From positions 1-64,000 of the forward strand of contig NZ_JAATOM010000018.1 in assembly GCF_019207085.1 (NCBI RefSeq): 64,000 bases of DNA, written 5' to 3'. Under the pieces are notes generated by a model, which saw only the letters and a list, made by a program, of their open reading frames with translations, was not told the DNA's origin and made no database searches. A program made the translations under genes and the position numbers. Positions 26,256 through 35,152 of this stretch are shown piece by piece (positions within the stretch are counted from its first letter, which is position 1; each line of letters opens with the position of its first letter). The stretch is from Variovorax sp. dw_308 (GTDB lineage Bacteria > Pseudomonadota > Gammaproteobacteria > Burkholderiales > Burkholderiaceae_C).

Positions 26256-27566
26256 ATGAAAAAAGCGCGCCGAGATACACCGTCCCGCTGGACCTACCTC
26301 GCGGTCGTCCTTGCGGCGTCGATCGGCATGTTTGCGGGCTTCGCACCGGTCTTCAACAGCACGGCCGGCATCTTCTTTGGCCCGGTATCGCATGAGTTCG
26401 GCTTGAGCCGCGCCGATGCATCGCTGTCCTATGCGGCATCGATGCTCGGACTCGCTTTGGTGAGTCCGCTGGTGGGGCGACTGATGGACCGCTACGGCGT
26501 GAAGCGCGTCATCGGAGTTGCCATCGTGCTGTTCGCCGCGAGCGTCGCTTCGATGAGTTTGCAGAATGGCAGCAAGCTGATGTGGGCGGGGATTTCACTG
26601 ATCGTCGGAATCACTGGCGCAGCGACGTCCGTCCTGGGATACCTCGCCGTTCTGCCGCAGTGGTTCGACAAACGATTGGGCCTGGCCGTGGGCATCGCGA
26701 TGTGCGGCCTGGGCGCTGGCGCCATCGTCATGCCGAGCCTCACGCAGGCACTGGTCTCGGCCCTGGGCTGGCGGACCGCCTACGTTGTCCTGGGTGGCGG
26801 CTCGCTGCTATTGTCGGTGCCTGCCTGGCTGCTGATCAAGGAACGTCGCACGCAGCTCGACAAGGATCTGGCGCACGCGCATGGCCACGCCTATCGCCGT
26901 TCATTTGCGGCTGCGCTGCGCTCGTGGCGCCTCTGGGCCATCTTCTCGATATTCGTCCTGGCCTCCGCCGCGACCTTGTCATTTGGGCCGCATCTTCCTT
27001 CGATGCTTGTCGGCAAGGGCTTCGCTGCCATGGATGCTGCGCGGAGCGCTTCGACAGTCGGGGCAGGGCTCCTGGTCGGTCGCATCCTGACGGGCGTCCT
27101 GATCGACAGGATTCATGCGCCGTTCGTTGCCTGCGGCTTCTTCGTGGCGGGTGCCGTCGGCACCTACCTGATCCGTGTGTCCGACACCTATCCGTTGCTG
27201 CTGGCGGCGTGCTTCCTGGTCGGCCTGACCATCGGTGCGGAGGGCGACATGATCGCGTACCTCATCCGGTCGTACTTCGGTCTCGACGCGTTCGGCTCGC
27301 TGTTCGGCATCGCCTTTGCGGGTTACGGACTGGGTGCCGTCGCTGGGCCCATCGTTGTCGGAATCTACTTTGACAACACCGGCTCCTACGCAATGCCACT
27401 CGCGATCATGCCCGTGCTGCTCGCGCTGGCGGCAGGCCTCGCGCTCTCGCTTGGCCGCTATCGACCCCTTGTGGAACCACGCGACCACGAGAGCGGCACC
27501 CACATCGACAGCGACGACTTGACCGTCGCCTCTCCCCTTCGAAAGTCAGTGAGCCCGGCGCAATAG
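26256..27566 (+). CDS. MFS transporter (aromatic/organic acid family)
   Basis: A 436-aa inner-membrane permease with about 12 hydrophobic segments. The loop 2-3 signature is GRLMDRYGVKRVIG, and a FGPHLPSML turn begins the second half. Such MFS proteins (MCT/oxalate-formate-antiporter-like) import organic acids in Burkholderiales catabolic clusters. The ATG at 26256 is preceded by GGAG at 26246; earlier in-frame starts lie inside the operator. It shares regulation with the upstream operon. Confidence 0.88.
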   Translation: MKKARRDTPSRWTYLAVVLAASIGMFAGFAPVFNSTAGIFFGPVSHEFGLSRADASLSYAASMLGLALVSPLVGRLMDRYGVKRVIGVAIVLFAASVASMSLQNGSKLMWAGISLIVGITGAATSVLGYLAVLPQWFDKRLGLAVGIAMCGLGAGAIVMPSLTQALVSALGWRTAYVVLGGGSLLLSVPAWLLIKERRTQLDKDLAHAHGHAYRRSFAAALRSWRLWAIFSIFVLASAATLSFGPHLPSMLVGKGFAAMDAARSASTVGAGLLVGRILTGVLIDRIHAPFVACGFFVAGAVGTYLIRVSDTYPLLLAACFLVGLTIGAEGDMIAYLIRSYFGLDAFGSLFGIAFAGYGLGAVAGPIVVGIYFDNTGSYAMPLAIMPVLLALAAGLALSLGRYRPLVEPRDHESGTHIDSDDLTVASPLRKSVSPAQ

Positions 27567-27577
27567 CGCCCCGCCCC

Positions 27578-27595
27578 GGCGCCAAGCCTGGCGCC
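27578..27595 (+). terminator. GC hairpin after MFS gene
   Basis: GGCGCCA-AGCC-TGGCGCC is a perfect 7-bp stem with a 4-nt loop, 12 bp after the MFS stop. It is not followed by a U-run, so it may only attenuate transcription or protect the mRNA end. Confidence 0.4.
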
Positions 27596-27709
27596 CCCTG
27601 CAACCCCATCAGCCATCGCTCGAGCGAAGCGCTCATGCCGCGCAGGCGCAAGCGCGCGTGCCGGATGCCGCTTGCAGATTTTTGTTTGAACCAAAGAGAA
27701 GGAACCACC

Positions 27710-29005
27710 GTGAAACGTTCGATAGCCGCCCTGAGTGTTCTTGCCATCGCCGGGAGTGCGACGGCGCAGTCATCCGTCACCTTGTTCGGTGTCGTCGACG
27801 CTTCGGTGAGCCATTACACCGTCAAGAGCAATGTGGTGCCCGGCAGCCCGGCTACCACGCCGCCGCCTAGCCAAAGCCAAACCGTCTTGGGCAACTCTGG
27901 CTACAACTCGAGCCGCGTTGGATTTCGCGGTTCCGAAGATCTCGGAGGAGGACTGGCCGCCGGATTCTGGTTGGAAGGATCGTTGGCCAACGACGTTGGA
28001 AATGTCGGCTTCTTCCAGCGCCGCTCAACGCTGAGTCTGACAGGTGGCCTTGGCGAATTGCGGCTTGGCCGCGACAACGTTCCTACGTTCTGGAACGACG
28101 TGATCTTCGATCCGATGGGCGCTGTAGGAGTCGGCGCGAGCCTGCTCTACCAAGTCGCGCAGAACCTCTCTGTCGTCAATGCCGGACTCATGCCCGGAGC
28201 CGGGCCATCGCTCAGCGCGCCCTATGTCGGGACAGGCCTGAACGGTGGTCTGTCGGGCAACACCGACAACTACACGCGTGCCAGCAACAGCATCGGATAC
28301 TTTCTTCCGTCCGGTCTTGGAGGGTTCTACGGGCAGGTCATGTACGCACTGCCCGAAGGCGTGAAGACTTCGAATGCGCCCAATCCGAACCCCAGCGTGC
28401 GCGCCCGCTACACGGGTGGTCGATTCGGCTACGCTTCCAACGGCCTGGATATAGCGCTCGCATACGCGGAGAGCGTGCAAACGGATACCGCCGCGCTGAA
28501 AGACACGATCAAGACGCTCAACTTGGGGGCGTCCTACGATTTCGGCCCGGTCAAGCTGTTTGGCGAGTTCTCAAGGCTCAAGGACGATCAACGCGTCTCG
28601 ACGACTTCGCCGCAGGCCGGCCCGATCTACAGGGCCTACCAGGACAGCTACCGCGGCGCAATGATCGGCGCCACGGTTCCCGTAGGCCCCGGGCTGATCC
28701 GTGCGTCCTATGGCCAGGTCAGGTCCACCAACGTCGCCGGCACCCTCCTGTCACCACCCGCAGCAAGCCTCGGTGAACTCTCGTCCAAGGCGACGAAAGT
28801 TGCATTGAGCTACGTGCACAACCTCTCCAAGCGAACAGCCTTGTACACCACCGTCGCGCGAATCAAGGTTGACGACGGTCAGAACAACCCGTCGGTGATG
28901 GGCGCCTCGGTCAACCTGAAGACCTACTCGTACCTGCAAGGCAATTCGCGCTGGGCGCCGAGCATGTCGACGGGGTTCGATGTTGGCATCCGCCATGCCT
29001 TCTGA
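27710..29005 (+). CDS. Gram-negative porin (Burkholderia-type, 16-strand)
   Basis: A 431-aa outer-membrane porin. The GTG at 27710 with AGAAGGA upstream gives the signal peptide MKRSIAALSVLAIAGSATAQ and a mature start SSVTLFGVVDASVSHY, the classic Burkholderiales porin N-terminus. FWLEGSLAND, RLGRDNVPTF (the L3 region) and a C-terminal VGIRHAF ending in Phe for BAM recognition are present. Probably lets the pathway substrate across the outer membrane. At 431 aa it is longer than the usual 350-380. Confidence 0.9.
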   Translation: MKRSIAALSVLAIAGSATAQSSVTLFGVVDASVSHYTVKSNVVPGSPATTPPPSQSQTVLGNSGYNSSRVGFRGSEDLGGGLAAGFWLEGSLANDVGNVGFFQRRSTLSLTGGLGELRLGRDNVPTFWNDVIFDPMGAVGVGASLLYQVAQNLSVVNAGLMPGAGPSLSAPYVGTGLNGGLSGNTDNYTRASNSIGYFLPSGLGGFYGQVMYALPEGVKTSNAPNPNPSVRARYTGGRFGYASNGLDIALAYAESVQTDTAALKDTIKTLNLGASYDFGPVKLFGEFSRLKDDQRVSTTSPQAGPIYRAYQDSYRGAMIGATVPVGPGLIRASYGQVRSTNVAGTLLSPPAASLGELSSKATKVALSYVHNLSKRTALYTTVARIKVDDGQNNPSVMGASVNLKTYSYLQGNSRWAPSMSTGFDVGIRHAF

Positions 29006-29042
29006 TCGCTGCCGGAGCATTCAAGTCCAGTCTTCGACCCCG

Positions 29043-30212
29043 ATGGAAAATATTGCACGACATCCGACCGTGTACGGCCCTCTGGCGCTTCTCGCCTGCG
29101 CATGTGTTGCGTTGGTCGGGATGGCGGGTTGCACGACGTTCACCACCCCTGCTGCGCAGTCCGCGTCCGCGGCTCGCACGATCCAGCACGACTACCGAAC
29201 CAAGCTTGTGCTGCTTGGCACCGCGGGTGGTCGCACTTCATGGAATGGGACGAAGCTGGGAGGCATCTCGTCGGCCATTGAGGTCGATGGCGACGTCTAC
29301 CTCGTTGACTTCGGTGAGGGATGGCAACGTCACTTCCTTCAGGCAGGGCTCGGCGGGAAGCATCCAGGCGGGGGGCTCGCTGCGCTTCGGGCCGCCTTCA
29401 TCACGCATTTGCATGCGGACCAAGTGGTGGGCTACCCGGGACTCTTCATGTTCGGCACTTCGGACGGCCTCAGCACGCGACGCAGTCCAGTCAGGATATT
29501 CGGCCCCGGATCGCGCGGGTCGATGGTGCCCATGGAGGGAAGGCAGGCAGCCGTGGCGGTCGTCAGTCCACAGGACCCGACGCCTGGCACCGTTCGAATG
29601 ACCGAGTCCATCTACAGCGCGTTCGCGATCGACATCAACGACAACATCAGGGACAGTCAAAAGCCTGATCCTCGTTCGCTGGTCCAGGTCGAAGACATCA
29701 GGCTCCCCGCAGGCGTCGTCGTGGATGAAAACAGGAATCCTGCGCCGGAGATGCCGCCGTTCCTTGTCTACCAGGACGACAAGGTCAAGGTCACCGCGAC
29801 CTTGGTCAGCCATCCGCCGGTCTATCCGTCGTTCGCCTACCGCTTCGATACGGCAGATGGCTCGATCGTGTTCTCTGGCGACACGAGTCCGAGCGCCAAC
29901 CTGATTCGACTTGCCGACAAGGCCGATGTGCTGGTTCACGAAGTCATCGATACGCGCTGGGTCGACGAACTGCTGCCAATGCCGCGCAACGCCTCACAGG
30001 CGGCCAAGGCGCACCACCTGCTCCACTCGCACACGACGATTGAAGAGGTGGGCGCGGTGGCTCAGGCAGCCAAGGCGAAGACGCTCGTCCTGTCGCACCT
30101 TGCCCCCGCCGACGGCAACCCGGCACGCTGGTCCAAGGCGCAGCAGGGATTCAGCGGTTCACTGGTCGTCGGACAGGACTTGATGTGGATCGGGGTTGGC
30201 TCTCGGCACTGA
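29043..30212 (+). CDS. metallo-beta-lactamase-fold lipoprotein
   Basis: A 389-aa protein with a lipoprotein signal: basic start, hydrophobic stretch and lipobox VGMAGC. The MBL fold has LLGTAGGRTSW, the metal motif THLHADQVVGYPGLF (HxHxD) and the later FSGDTSPSANLI and LSHLAP strands, like RNase Z/arylsulfatase-type hydrolases. Its membrane-anchored periplasmic location suggests attack on an extracellular ester or lactone before import. It starts 37 bp after the porin. The 3' end overlaps the convergent HD gene by 54 bp. Confidence 0.82.
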   Translation: MENIARHPTVYGPLALLACACVALVGMAGCTTFTTPAAQSASAARTIQHDYRTKLVLLGTAGGRTSWNGTKLGGISSAIEVDGDVYLVDFGEGWQRHFLQAGLGGKHPGGGLAALRAAFITHLHADQVVGYPGLFMFGTSDGLSTRRSPVRIFGPGSRGSMVPMEGRQAAVAVVSPQDPTPGTVRMTESIYSAFAIDINDNIRDSQKPDPRSLVQVEDIRLPAGVVVDENRNPAPEMPPFLVYQDDKVKVTATLVSHPPVYPSFAYRFDTADGSIVFSGDTSPSANLIRLADKADVLVHEVIDTRWVDELLPMPRNASQAAKAHHLLHSHTTIEEVGAVAQAAKAKTLVLSHLAPADGNPARWSKAQQGFSGSLVVGQDLMWIGVGSRH

Positions 30213-30815
30213 GGCGGAGTCTCCTTGACGCTCGTCGCGCGCTGCAAAGTGCTCTCGCACCCACTGCTCGCAAGCGGCCCATAGCGTCGGCGAACCTCGT
30301 GCGATGGTCGGGCCATAGCGTTGAAGAACCTGCTCGAGCGTGACGTTGTTTTCCGTCCAGGTGCCGCCGGCGGTGCCGATATTCACGAGAAGGGGCTGCA
30401 CCCGATCCAGGGCCTTGGCGAACTTCGCATCATCGGACTGTCCAAGTTCGAACTCGCGCCAGAGTGCGAGCAAGGTGGCGCCCTGGTCACCCGGGACCAT
30501 GCCGAAGAGGCGTACTGCGGCGCGTGCCTCCAGCTCGGCCTGCGATGCGCCTGCAGGGACGTGATGGATCGGCGTGTCTCCGACGTCCACCTCAACGATG
30601 TCGTGTATCAGGAGCATCTGGATCACGCGTGCGGCGTCCACCGTTCCAGCGGCGTATTCCTGCAGGAGCAGGGCATACATCGCCAGGTGCCAGGAGTGCT
30701 CCGCGCTGTTCTCCTTGCGGCTTCGGTCAAGGAGCGGCGACTGTCGAATTACGCTCTTCAGTCGATCAATCTCGCGCAGGAACGCCAACTGCTGATTCAA
30801 GGTGCTGCAGGGCAT
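30159..30815 (-). CDS. HD-domain phosphohydrolase (YfbR/5'-deoxynucleotidase-like)
   Basis: A 218-aa HD protein. RENSAEHSWHLAMYALLL (here RKENSAEHSWHLA) and LLIHDIVEVDVGDTP supply the H...HD metal site typical of the YfbR/HDDC2 nucleotidase group. It lies 60 bp after the GntR gene on the same strand. A nucleotide-monophosphate phosphatase beside a dihydropyrimidinase cluster may link to nucleobase salvage, but it could be a bystander. Confidence 0.82.
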   Translation of the reverse strand: MPCSTLNQQLAFLREIDRLKSVIRQSPLLDRSRKENSAEHSWHLAMYALLLQEYAAGTVDAARVIQMLLIHDIVEVDVGDTPIHHVPAGASQAELEARAAVRLFGMVPGDQGATLLALWREFELGQSDDAKFAKALDRVQPLLVNIGTAGGTWTENNVTLEQVLQRYGPTIARGSPTLWAACEQWVREHFAARDERQGDSASVPRANPDPHQVLSDDQ

Positions 30816-30875
30816 GAGGGGGGGCGGTGCGGATTGCGATGCCTGGCAAGAGCGAGCACCTACGACGCAAAGCCT

Positions 30876-31607
30876 TCAGGCTGCGGCGTCGACCCGCGGC
30901 GCACCAAATATGGCGTCGATGTCGACCTCGGCATTCAACCGGTCGGTCAGCTCCAGGCTGCTCTCGATGTGATCCAGATGATGAAGCATGAGCTGTGAGG
31001 CTTGCACGCCGTCTCCTCTTGCAATCGCCTCCACGATCAGAGCGTGCTCGTCGGCTCGGCAACTGTCGGAAAGTGCGGCGTCATAGAGCAGGATGATCAG
31101 GCAGGTCAAGCTGGTGAGTTCGCGCAGGCTTCGTGTGAATGCCGCGTTGCCCGCATGCTTGGCGCACAGGTTGTGGAATTCGCCGGAGAGTCGAATCACG
31201 GACCGCGTGTCGTTCTGCTTCCTGGCGAGCGCTTCGAGATCAAGGTGCTTGCGCAACCCCTCGAGTGCCAGCTCGCTCTTGTTCTGCACCAGCCTGTGGA
31301 TGATCGCTGGCTCGATGACGCGGCGGGCTTCGAACACGTCGCGCGCCTGAGCGACTGTTGGGCTGGCGATGTAGGCGCCGCGGTTCGGGATCAGCTCGAC
31401 GATCTTTTCGTACGCGAGTCGGGACAACACCTCACGGATGCGCGAGCGACTGACGTTGAACACCTTGGCCATCTTTTCTTCCGGCAGTTTGGAGCCGGGG
31501 AGCAGGCGGTGTTCAAGGATGGCGACGTAGATCCGTTCATAGATCTCCTCGTTCCCTTCCTTGTCTTGACGAGTGGAGGGGATGGCAGTGGGGGAAGCAG
31601 CTCGCAT
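30876..31607 (-). CDS. GntR-family (FCD domain) regulator
   Basis: A 243-aa FadR-subfamily regulator. The winged HTH includes LLPGSKLPEEKMAKVFNVS and SRIREVLSRLAYEKIVELIPNRG; the FCD effector domain follows with ARRVIEPAIIHRL and the metal-site His in LSGEFHNLCAKHAGN. It faces the dihydropyrimidinase operon across 388 bp containing three palindromes of the FadR type, so it very likely controls both. Confidence 0.9.
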   Translation of the reverse strand: MRAASPTAIPSTRQDKEGNEEIYERIYVAILEHRLLPGSKLPEEKMAKVFNVSRSRIREVLSRLAYEKIVELIPNRGAYIASPTVAQARDVFEARRVIEPAIIHRLVQNKSELALEGLRKHLDLEALARKQNDTRSVIRLSGEFHNLCAKHAGNAAFTRSLRELTSLTCLIILLYDAALSDSCRADEHALIVEAIARGDGVQASQLMLHHLDHIESSLELTDRLNAEVDIDAIFGAPRVDAAA

Positions 31608-31668
31608 CGATGGATTTTCCGGGCCAAAACTGAAGTCTATCCCGGTTGCAACTGGATCGCCAACAGGG

Positions 31669-31678
31669 TTGTCGACAA
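31669..31678. promoter_or_regulatory. GntR operator palindrome 1
   Basis: TTGTCGACAA, a perfect 10-bp palindrome 62 bp before the GntR start, in the position expected for autoregulation. It is identical to the site at 31943. Confidence 0.6.
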
Positions 31679-31907
31679 TCCAATCCCGCCTGGTTGTTGA
31701 TGCAGGTGGCCCGGTTTCGTGTGCGAATGTGCCTCAAACCTCAACGGCAATCCGCTCGAGGGTCGAGTGATCTTTCGTCGAGATGGCAGCGCCCAGGCAG
31801 GTGCGACCAGCACCTTCGCTCCTACGCCCTCGTACCAAGGGTTTCCACTCGTTCGACACACGGGGCAGAGCGCACAAAATTATTGTCGTCACAGGATTCA
31901 ACAATAG

Positions 31908-31918
31908 CGTTGACAACG
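31908..31918. promoter_or_regulatory. GntR operator-like palindrome 2
   Basis: CGTTG-A-CAACG is a perfect 5+1+5 palindrome, similar in the TTG/CAA arms to the two TTGTCGACAA sites, 78 bp before the dihydropyrimidinase start. Confidence 0.45.
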
Positions 31919-31942
31919 AGTAGTTGCTTGAAATACAATATT

Positions 31943-31952
31943 TTGTCGACAA
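31943..31952. promoter_or_regulatory. GntR operator palindrome 3
   Basis: TTGTCGACAA again, inside the AT-rich ATATTTTGTCGACAATAT, 44 bp before the dihydropyrimidinase start. Together with sites 1 and 2 it marks this region as the control point of the cluster. Confidence 0.6.
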
Positions 31953-31995
31953 TATGTGCAAGGTTTGTTGATTATTTTGGTGCATGGAGAGTTAA

Positions 31996-33450
31996 TTGAC
32001 TGCATGTTCATATGATGTCGTCGTGCGTGGCGGGCGGGTCGCCACGGCCTCGGACGTGTTCGATGCCGACATTGGCATTCGCGACGGAAAGATCGTCCAA
32101 CTCGGCGTCGGGCTCGCCGCAGCCACGCGGGAGATCGATGCAGGCGGCCGGATCGTGACGCCCGGCGGCGTCGATGCCCATTGCCACCTGGATCAGCCGT
32201 CCCCGTCACCCATCAGGATGGCGGACGATTTCGACAGCGGCACCCTGTCCGCCGCCTGCGGAGGCACGACCACGGTGATTCCCTTCGCGGCCCAGCAGAA
32301 GGGTTCCAGTCTCAAGAGCGCGGTGCTCGACTACCACGAGCGGGCAGAAGGCAAGGCGCATGTCGACTATGCCTTCCACCTCATCGTCAGTGATCCGACC
32401 CCCGTCGTCCTGAGGGAGGAACTGCCAGCCCTCATCAAGAGCGGCTACACGTCCTTCAAGGTCTACATGACCTACGACGACCTGAAGCTGGACGATGGGC
32501 AGATCCTGGACGTCCTCGACATTGCGAAGCGGCACGGGGCGATTGCGATGGTCCATGCCGAGAACTCCGACTGCATCGAGTGGCTCACCAGGCGGCTCGA
32601 AGCCATGGGGCGCACCGCGCCGCGCTTCCATGCGCAGTCGCGTCCCATGCTGGTCGAGCGCGAGGCCACGCACCGCGCGATCGCGCTGTCGGAACTGGTC
32701 GACGTGCCGATCCTGATCGTTCATGTCTCGGGCCGCGAAGCGATCGAACAGATCAGGTGGGGGCGGGCGCAGGGACTCAACATCTTCGCGGAGACATGCC
32801 CTCAGTACCTCTTCCTCACGGCGGAAGATCTGGGCATCGACGACAGCTACCACGGTGCGAAGTGCATCTGCAGTCCGCCGCCGCGCGACAAGGCCAACCA
32901 GCAAGTGATCTGGGACGGCCTGAAGGACGGACTCTTCACCGTGTTCTCCTCCGACCATGCGCCCTTCAAGTTCGAAGGCACCGAAGGCAAGCAACCTGAA
33001 GGCCGCCAGGTGGCCTTCAGGCACATCCCCAACGGCATTCCGGGCCTGGAGACGCGGATGGCTCTCCTCTATTCCGAGGGCGTCCTGTCCGGTCGCATCA
33101 GCCTTGAAAAGTTTGTCGAGTTGACGGCCACCGGCCCCGCCAAGACCTACGGACTGCATCCCCGCAAGGGCGCCATCTGCATCGGCGCCGATGCCGATCT
33201 CGTGATCTGGGACGAGCGCGACGTCGTGATCACGAACACGGCACTGCACCACCAGGTCGACTACACGCCCTACGAAGGCATGCGACTCAAGGCCTGGCCA
33301 GGCTGCACCTTGCTGAGAGGCGAGGTGATGTGGGACGGCCGGGCGTTCGTGGGCCCCCGCCATCGCGGCCAGTTCCTGCCTGCAGGTCGCCCCTCGGTCC
33401 TTGCGCGTGCGCCGCGCGACGAGATCTTTCCCCATCCCATCAACCCCTGA
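31996..33450 (+). CDS. dihydropyrimidinase/hydantoinase-family amidohydrolase
   Basis: A 484-aa cyclic amidohydrolase that opens dihydropyrimidines, hydantoins or allantoin. It shows the metal motif GGVDAHCHLDQ, the bridging Lys in TSFKVYMTYDDL, His in MVHAEN and LIVHVSG, and Asp in SSDHAPFKF. The TTG start at 31996 is accepted because GGAG lies at 31986-31989 and the family N-terminus (YDVVVRGGRVATA) begins directly after it. It heads the operon with an importer and ureide enzymes. Confidence 0.88.
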   Translation: MTACSYDVVVRGGRVATASDVFDADIGIRDGKIVQLGVGLAAATREIDAGGRIVTPGGVDAHCHLDQPSPSPIRMADDFDSGTLSAACGGTTTVIPFAAQQKGSSLKSAVLDYHERAEGKAHVDYAFHLIVSDPTPVVLREELPALIKSGYTSFKVYMTYDDLKLDDGQILDVLDIAKRHGAIAMVHAENSDCIEWLTRRLEAMGRTAPRFHAQSRPMLVEREATHRAIALSELVDVPILIVHVSGREAIEQIRWGRAQGLNIFAETCPQYLFLTAEDLGIDDSYHGAKCICSPPPRDKANQQVIWDGLKDGLFTVFSSDHAPFKFEGTEGKQPEGRQVAFRHIPNGIPGLETRMALLYSEGVLSGRISLEKFVELTATGPAKTYGLHPRKGAICIGADADLVIWDERDVVITNTALHHQVDYTPYEGMRLKAWPGCTLLRGEVMWDGRAFVGPRHRGQFLPAGRPSVLARAPRDEIFPHPINP

Positions 33451-33468
33451 GCAACACCCGGAGCATCC

Positions 33469-35085
33469 ATGACCATCGAATCCCAACCGCCGCACCGTCG
33501 GTTCCTGAAGCCTGCGTATCGCCTCGGCCTGGCAGCCTTCCTCGCCTGCGCGGCGCTGGCGCCGGCGCACGCACAGGACGCGAAGTCGATCCTCGTCGTC
33601 GCTGGCCCCAGAACCCCGGAATCGCTCGACCAGGAATATCCGCCGACAGAAGCGACGCACGAGGCCAAGCGCAACATCTACGAGCGGCTGCTGGCTTATG
33701 AGGCGAAGACCGTGGATGGGGTTCAGGTCGAGAACTTCGACAGGTTGGTCGGCGGGCTCGCGGAGAAGTGGGAAGTTTCCCAGGACAAGACCTCCATCAC
33801 CTTCTTCCTGCGCAAGGGCGTGAAGAGCGCGGCCGGCAACGAAATGAAGGCGGACGATGTGATGTGGTCGTTCGAGAGAGGTTGGAACAAGAATGCCAAC
33901 TTCCATTGGTACATGACGCAGATCCTCGGCGTCAAGAAGTTCGAGGATTCGTTCACCAAGGTGGACGACATGACCGTCAAGGTCACGTTGCCGAAGACGT
34001 CACCGCTGATCGAGCGCATCTGGGTGAACAATGACCTGGGAATCCTCGACGCCACCGAGGCCAGGAAGCACGTCGTCGCCGAGGATCCCTGGGCTTCGCG
34101 CTGGCTTTCGAACCACTCTTCATCCTTCGCGCCGTACCAGGTCACCAAGTTCCAGTCAGGGCAGGAGGTGGTCTACGAGGCGAACCCCAACTACTACCGT
34201 GGCGCGCCGCGACTGAAGAAGATCATCTTCCGCGAGATGCCCACCTCGGCCAACCGGCTGGCCGCACTACAGGGCGGGGCGGTCGATGTGGCCGAATGGC
34301 TGTCGCCGCGCGAACTGGCGACCCTCGAGAAGAATCCGCAACTCAAGGTCTGGCAGGTGTTCGGAAACTACATCCATCGCGTCGAGATGAACAACACGAG
34401 CGCGCCCTTCGACAACGTCAAGGTGCGGCAAGCCTTGAACTACCTGGTCCCGCGTGACGAGATCCTGAAGGCCGTCTACTACGGCAAGGCTCGGCCAACC
34501 AAGAGCCCCATCTCGGAGATCTATCCCTCGTTCACAGACCAGTACTTCCACTACACGCAAGACGTCGCCAAGGCCAAGGCGCTGCTCAAGGAAGCCGGCC
34601 TCGAAGCCGGATTCAAGACGCAACTGGGCTACCGCACCGGCGACCAGATCGAGGAAGAGATCGCCGTCATCCTCAAGACCGCCTTTGCGCGTGCGAACGT
34701 GGATGTCGAACTCGTCAAGCTCCCGGCCTCCACGCTGGTCGAGCGGTACTCGAAGGGAACCATCCCCATGTACTTCTTCCGCGACATGGCCATCGTTCCC
34801 GACGCCGCCTATGTCGCGAATCTCTGGTTGAACAGTGCCTCGCTGATCAACTACCCGAAGTTCAAGGACGCAGAGGTCGACCGGCTCATCAACGAAGGCT
34901 TGTCCAGCAACGACATGGCCAAGCGCGATGCAGGCATGAAGCGCGTGCAGGAAATCGTGATGGAGAAGTCGCCGTGGGTCTTCCTGATGAACCCCGGCTA
35001 CCAGTTGGCCACGCGCGCCAGTGTCGCCGGCTACAGCTGGTACACGCCCAACAGCAACAGCTGGTACGACTTCTACAAGAAGTAG
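33469..35085 (+). CDS. ABC transporter substrate-binding protein (Dpp/Opp, SBP_bac_5)
   Basis: A 538-aa periplasmic binding protein of the peptide/nickel/opine family. The signal peptide runs through RLGLAAFLACAALAPAHAQ. The lobes include GLAEKWEVSQDKTSITFFL, YYRGAPRLKKIIFREM and VRQALNYLVPRDEI, all typical. It is followed by matching permeases and ATPase. Members in such clusters often carry non-peptide ligands, so a ureide or N-carbamoyl compound is possible. Confidence 0.92.
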   Translation: MTIESQPPHRRFLKPAYRLGLAAFLACAALAPAHAQDAKSILVVAGPRTPESLDQEYPPTEATHEAKRNIYERLLAYEAKTVDGVQVENFDRLVGGLAEKWEVSQDKTSITFFLRKGVKSAAGNEMKADDVMWSFERGWNKNANFHWYMTQILGVKKFEDSFTKVDDMTVKVTLPKTSPLIERIWVNNDLGILDATEARKHVVAEDPWASRWLSNHSSSFAPYQVTKFQSGQEVVYEANPNYYRGAPRLKKIIFREMPTSANRLAALQGGAVDVAEWLSPRELATLEKNPQLKVWQVFGNYIHRVEMNNTSAPFDNVKVRQALNYLVPRDEILKAVYYGKARPTKSPISEIYPSFTDQYFHYTQDVAKAKALLKEAGLEAGFKTQLGYRTGDQIEEEIAVILKTAFARANVDVELVKLPASTLVERYSKGTIPMYFFRDMAIVPDAAYVANLWLNSASLINYPKFKDAEVDRLINEGLSSNDMAKRDAGMKRVQEIVMEKSPWVFLMNPGYQLATRASVAGYSWYTPNSNSWYDFYKK

Positions 35086-35152
35086 CCCCACGCCGAATCC
35101 TCCAGGGATGCGCTGCGGCGCATCCTGTCCAGATCCACCAAGGAGTGACACT

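Noticed and set aside
31981..32000. TTAATTGACTGCATG as a fourth copy of the TTGACGCACCAT operator
   Set aside because: Only the TTAATTGAC part matches; the GCACCAT half is missing, and it overlaps the start codon of a GntR-controlled gene.
32206..33906. 566-codon frame opposite the dihydropyrimidinase gene
   Set aside because: It mirrors the real gene in a GC-rich codon context; the plus strand has the full amidohydrolase motif set.
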